A DNA stretch of 64,000 bases, from contig NC_089230.1 in NCBI RefSeq assembly GCF_963924675.1, positions 71,663,223 to 71,727,222 on the forward strand. The letters are read 5' to 3'. The translations under genes and the position numbers were made by a program. Numbering within the stretch: position 1 is the stretch's first letter; the number at the start of each line of letters is the position of its first letter. The DNA comes from Phocoena phocoena (lineage: Eukaryota > Chordata > Mammalia > Artiodactyla > Phocoenidae). The notes beneath the pieces are model-generated. The model worked only from the letters and a program-made list of their open reading frames with translations. It ran no database searches and was not told the DNA's origin. Below are positions 63,676 to 64,000 of the stretch, piece after piece.

Positions 63676-64000
63676 GTGCAGATTTCCTTTACAGGCTTGC
63701 TTGGTTGGCCAAAAAGGGCGTATGCGTTTTTTCCTGAATATATTCAGGAAAAAACGCATACGCCCTTTTTAGCCAAGTGCATCATTGTCGACTTGTGCCT
63801 CTTTTCCTATGCTTTCAGGGCAATTCCAGTCTACCCCCTGCAATCTTTTTCCTGAAATTCAGCCCCGATTTCAAGTCCCCTTCGCAGGCTTACTTCAATA
63901 TATTTTTGGAGGATAGCTGTCATTTATAACTCTGCAGGTTTGTGAAGTACAGTGCCCCTGAGCTCCTTTCTTCAACTCGCTTTCTTGTGAGCTGGGCACA
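63676..64000. repeat. Monomer 37 (partial, cut by window end)
   Basis: Carries tttttagcc in the palindrome and a one-base loss at gtcgacttgtgcc near 63787. The array continues past the window. Confidence 0.9.

Larger units (their letters stand above)
158..64000. repeat. Common cetacean-type satellite array, ~1,748-bp monomer
   Basis: The phase motif gtgcagatttcc recurs at 4257, 6004, 7750, 9502, 11247, 12995, 14743 and so on to 63676, always 1,743-1,754 bp apart and in one orientation. This gives 35 full monomers and two partial ones, interrupted only by an L1 at 518-1187. Neighbouring monomers in the interior look about 97-99% alike by eye; the leftmost are clearly more diverged. The length and L1-derived content match my knowledge of the common cetacean heterochromatic satellite. 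Array function (heterochromatin, possibly pericentromeric or interstitial C-bands) is inferred from the family and not visible here. Confidence 0.95.

Noticed and set aside
158..64000. CRISPR array, prokaryotic island or defence system
   Set aside because: Repeats are 1.75 kb with no spacer pattern, and the content is vertebrate satellite and L1. I found no undescribed gene system in this window.
158..64000. Calling the array a functional centromere
   Set aside because: No canonical CENP-B box seen and sequence alone cannot show centromere identity; this satellite family is known mainly from C-band heterochromatin.

Overview
The window is vertebrate satellite DNA, not gene-bearing sequence. 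From about base 158 to the right end it is one head-to-tail tandem array with a period of about 1,748 bp (35 complete monomers of 1,743-1,754 bp plus a partial one at each end). Period length, AT-rich composition and content fit what I know as the common cetacean DNA satellite, whose ~1.75 kb form I recall from baleen and other non-delphinoid whales (delphinoids carry a ~1.58 kb form). The L1 3' end at 518-1187 is also of cetartiodactyl type. I infer a whale genome. No expressed gene, RNA gene, CRISPR array or prokaryotic feature is present.

Layout. Bases 1-157 are GC-richer and do not match the monomer, so the left edge of the array is probably captured at about 157/158. Monomer 1 (158-2513) lacks its first ~72 bp, is the most diverged copy, and is interrupted by a 5'-truncated LINE-1 with poly(A) and target-site duplication. 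Monomers 2-6 are moderately variable. From about 11 kb on, monomers are strongly homogenised and carry higher-order structure: a 5,243-bp three-monomer unit present twice (about 32.35-37.59 and 37.59-42.83 kb), two-monomer units of about 3,495 bp (24.6-30.1 kb; 51.2-54.7 and 58.2-63.5 kb), and a 2.3-kb block repeated 10,480 bp away (45.39-47.72 and 55.87-58.20 kb). The array runs off the right end.

Monomer anatomy, with phase set at the conserved gtgcagatttcc motif. Offsets 29-100 hold a 72-bp inverted repeat, perfect in about fifteen copies, whose outer arms resemble cetartiodactyl mariner-type miniature elements. Offsets 100 to about 1,000 are unrecognised. About offsets 1,000-1,210 show a weak antisense L1-like tract. 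About offset 1,250 to the next monomer start is a clear antisense relic of the L1 ORF2 C-terminus and 3' UTR; this can be shown within the window by comparison with the sense L1 at 518-1187. An L1 origin of this satellite was reported in the 1990s as I recall; the palindrome, the array edge and the recombination breakpoints are the parts worth checking.

Nothing here works together as genes. The biology is structural: satellite birth from transposons, homogenisation by unequal exchange or conversion, and decay at the edge. The many short open frames on both strands are by-products of repetition and are not annotated as genes.
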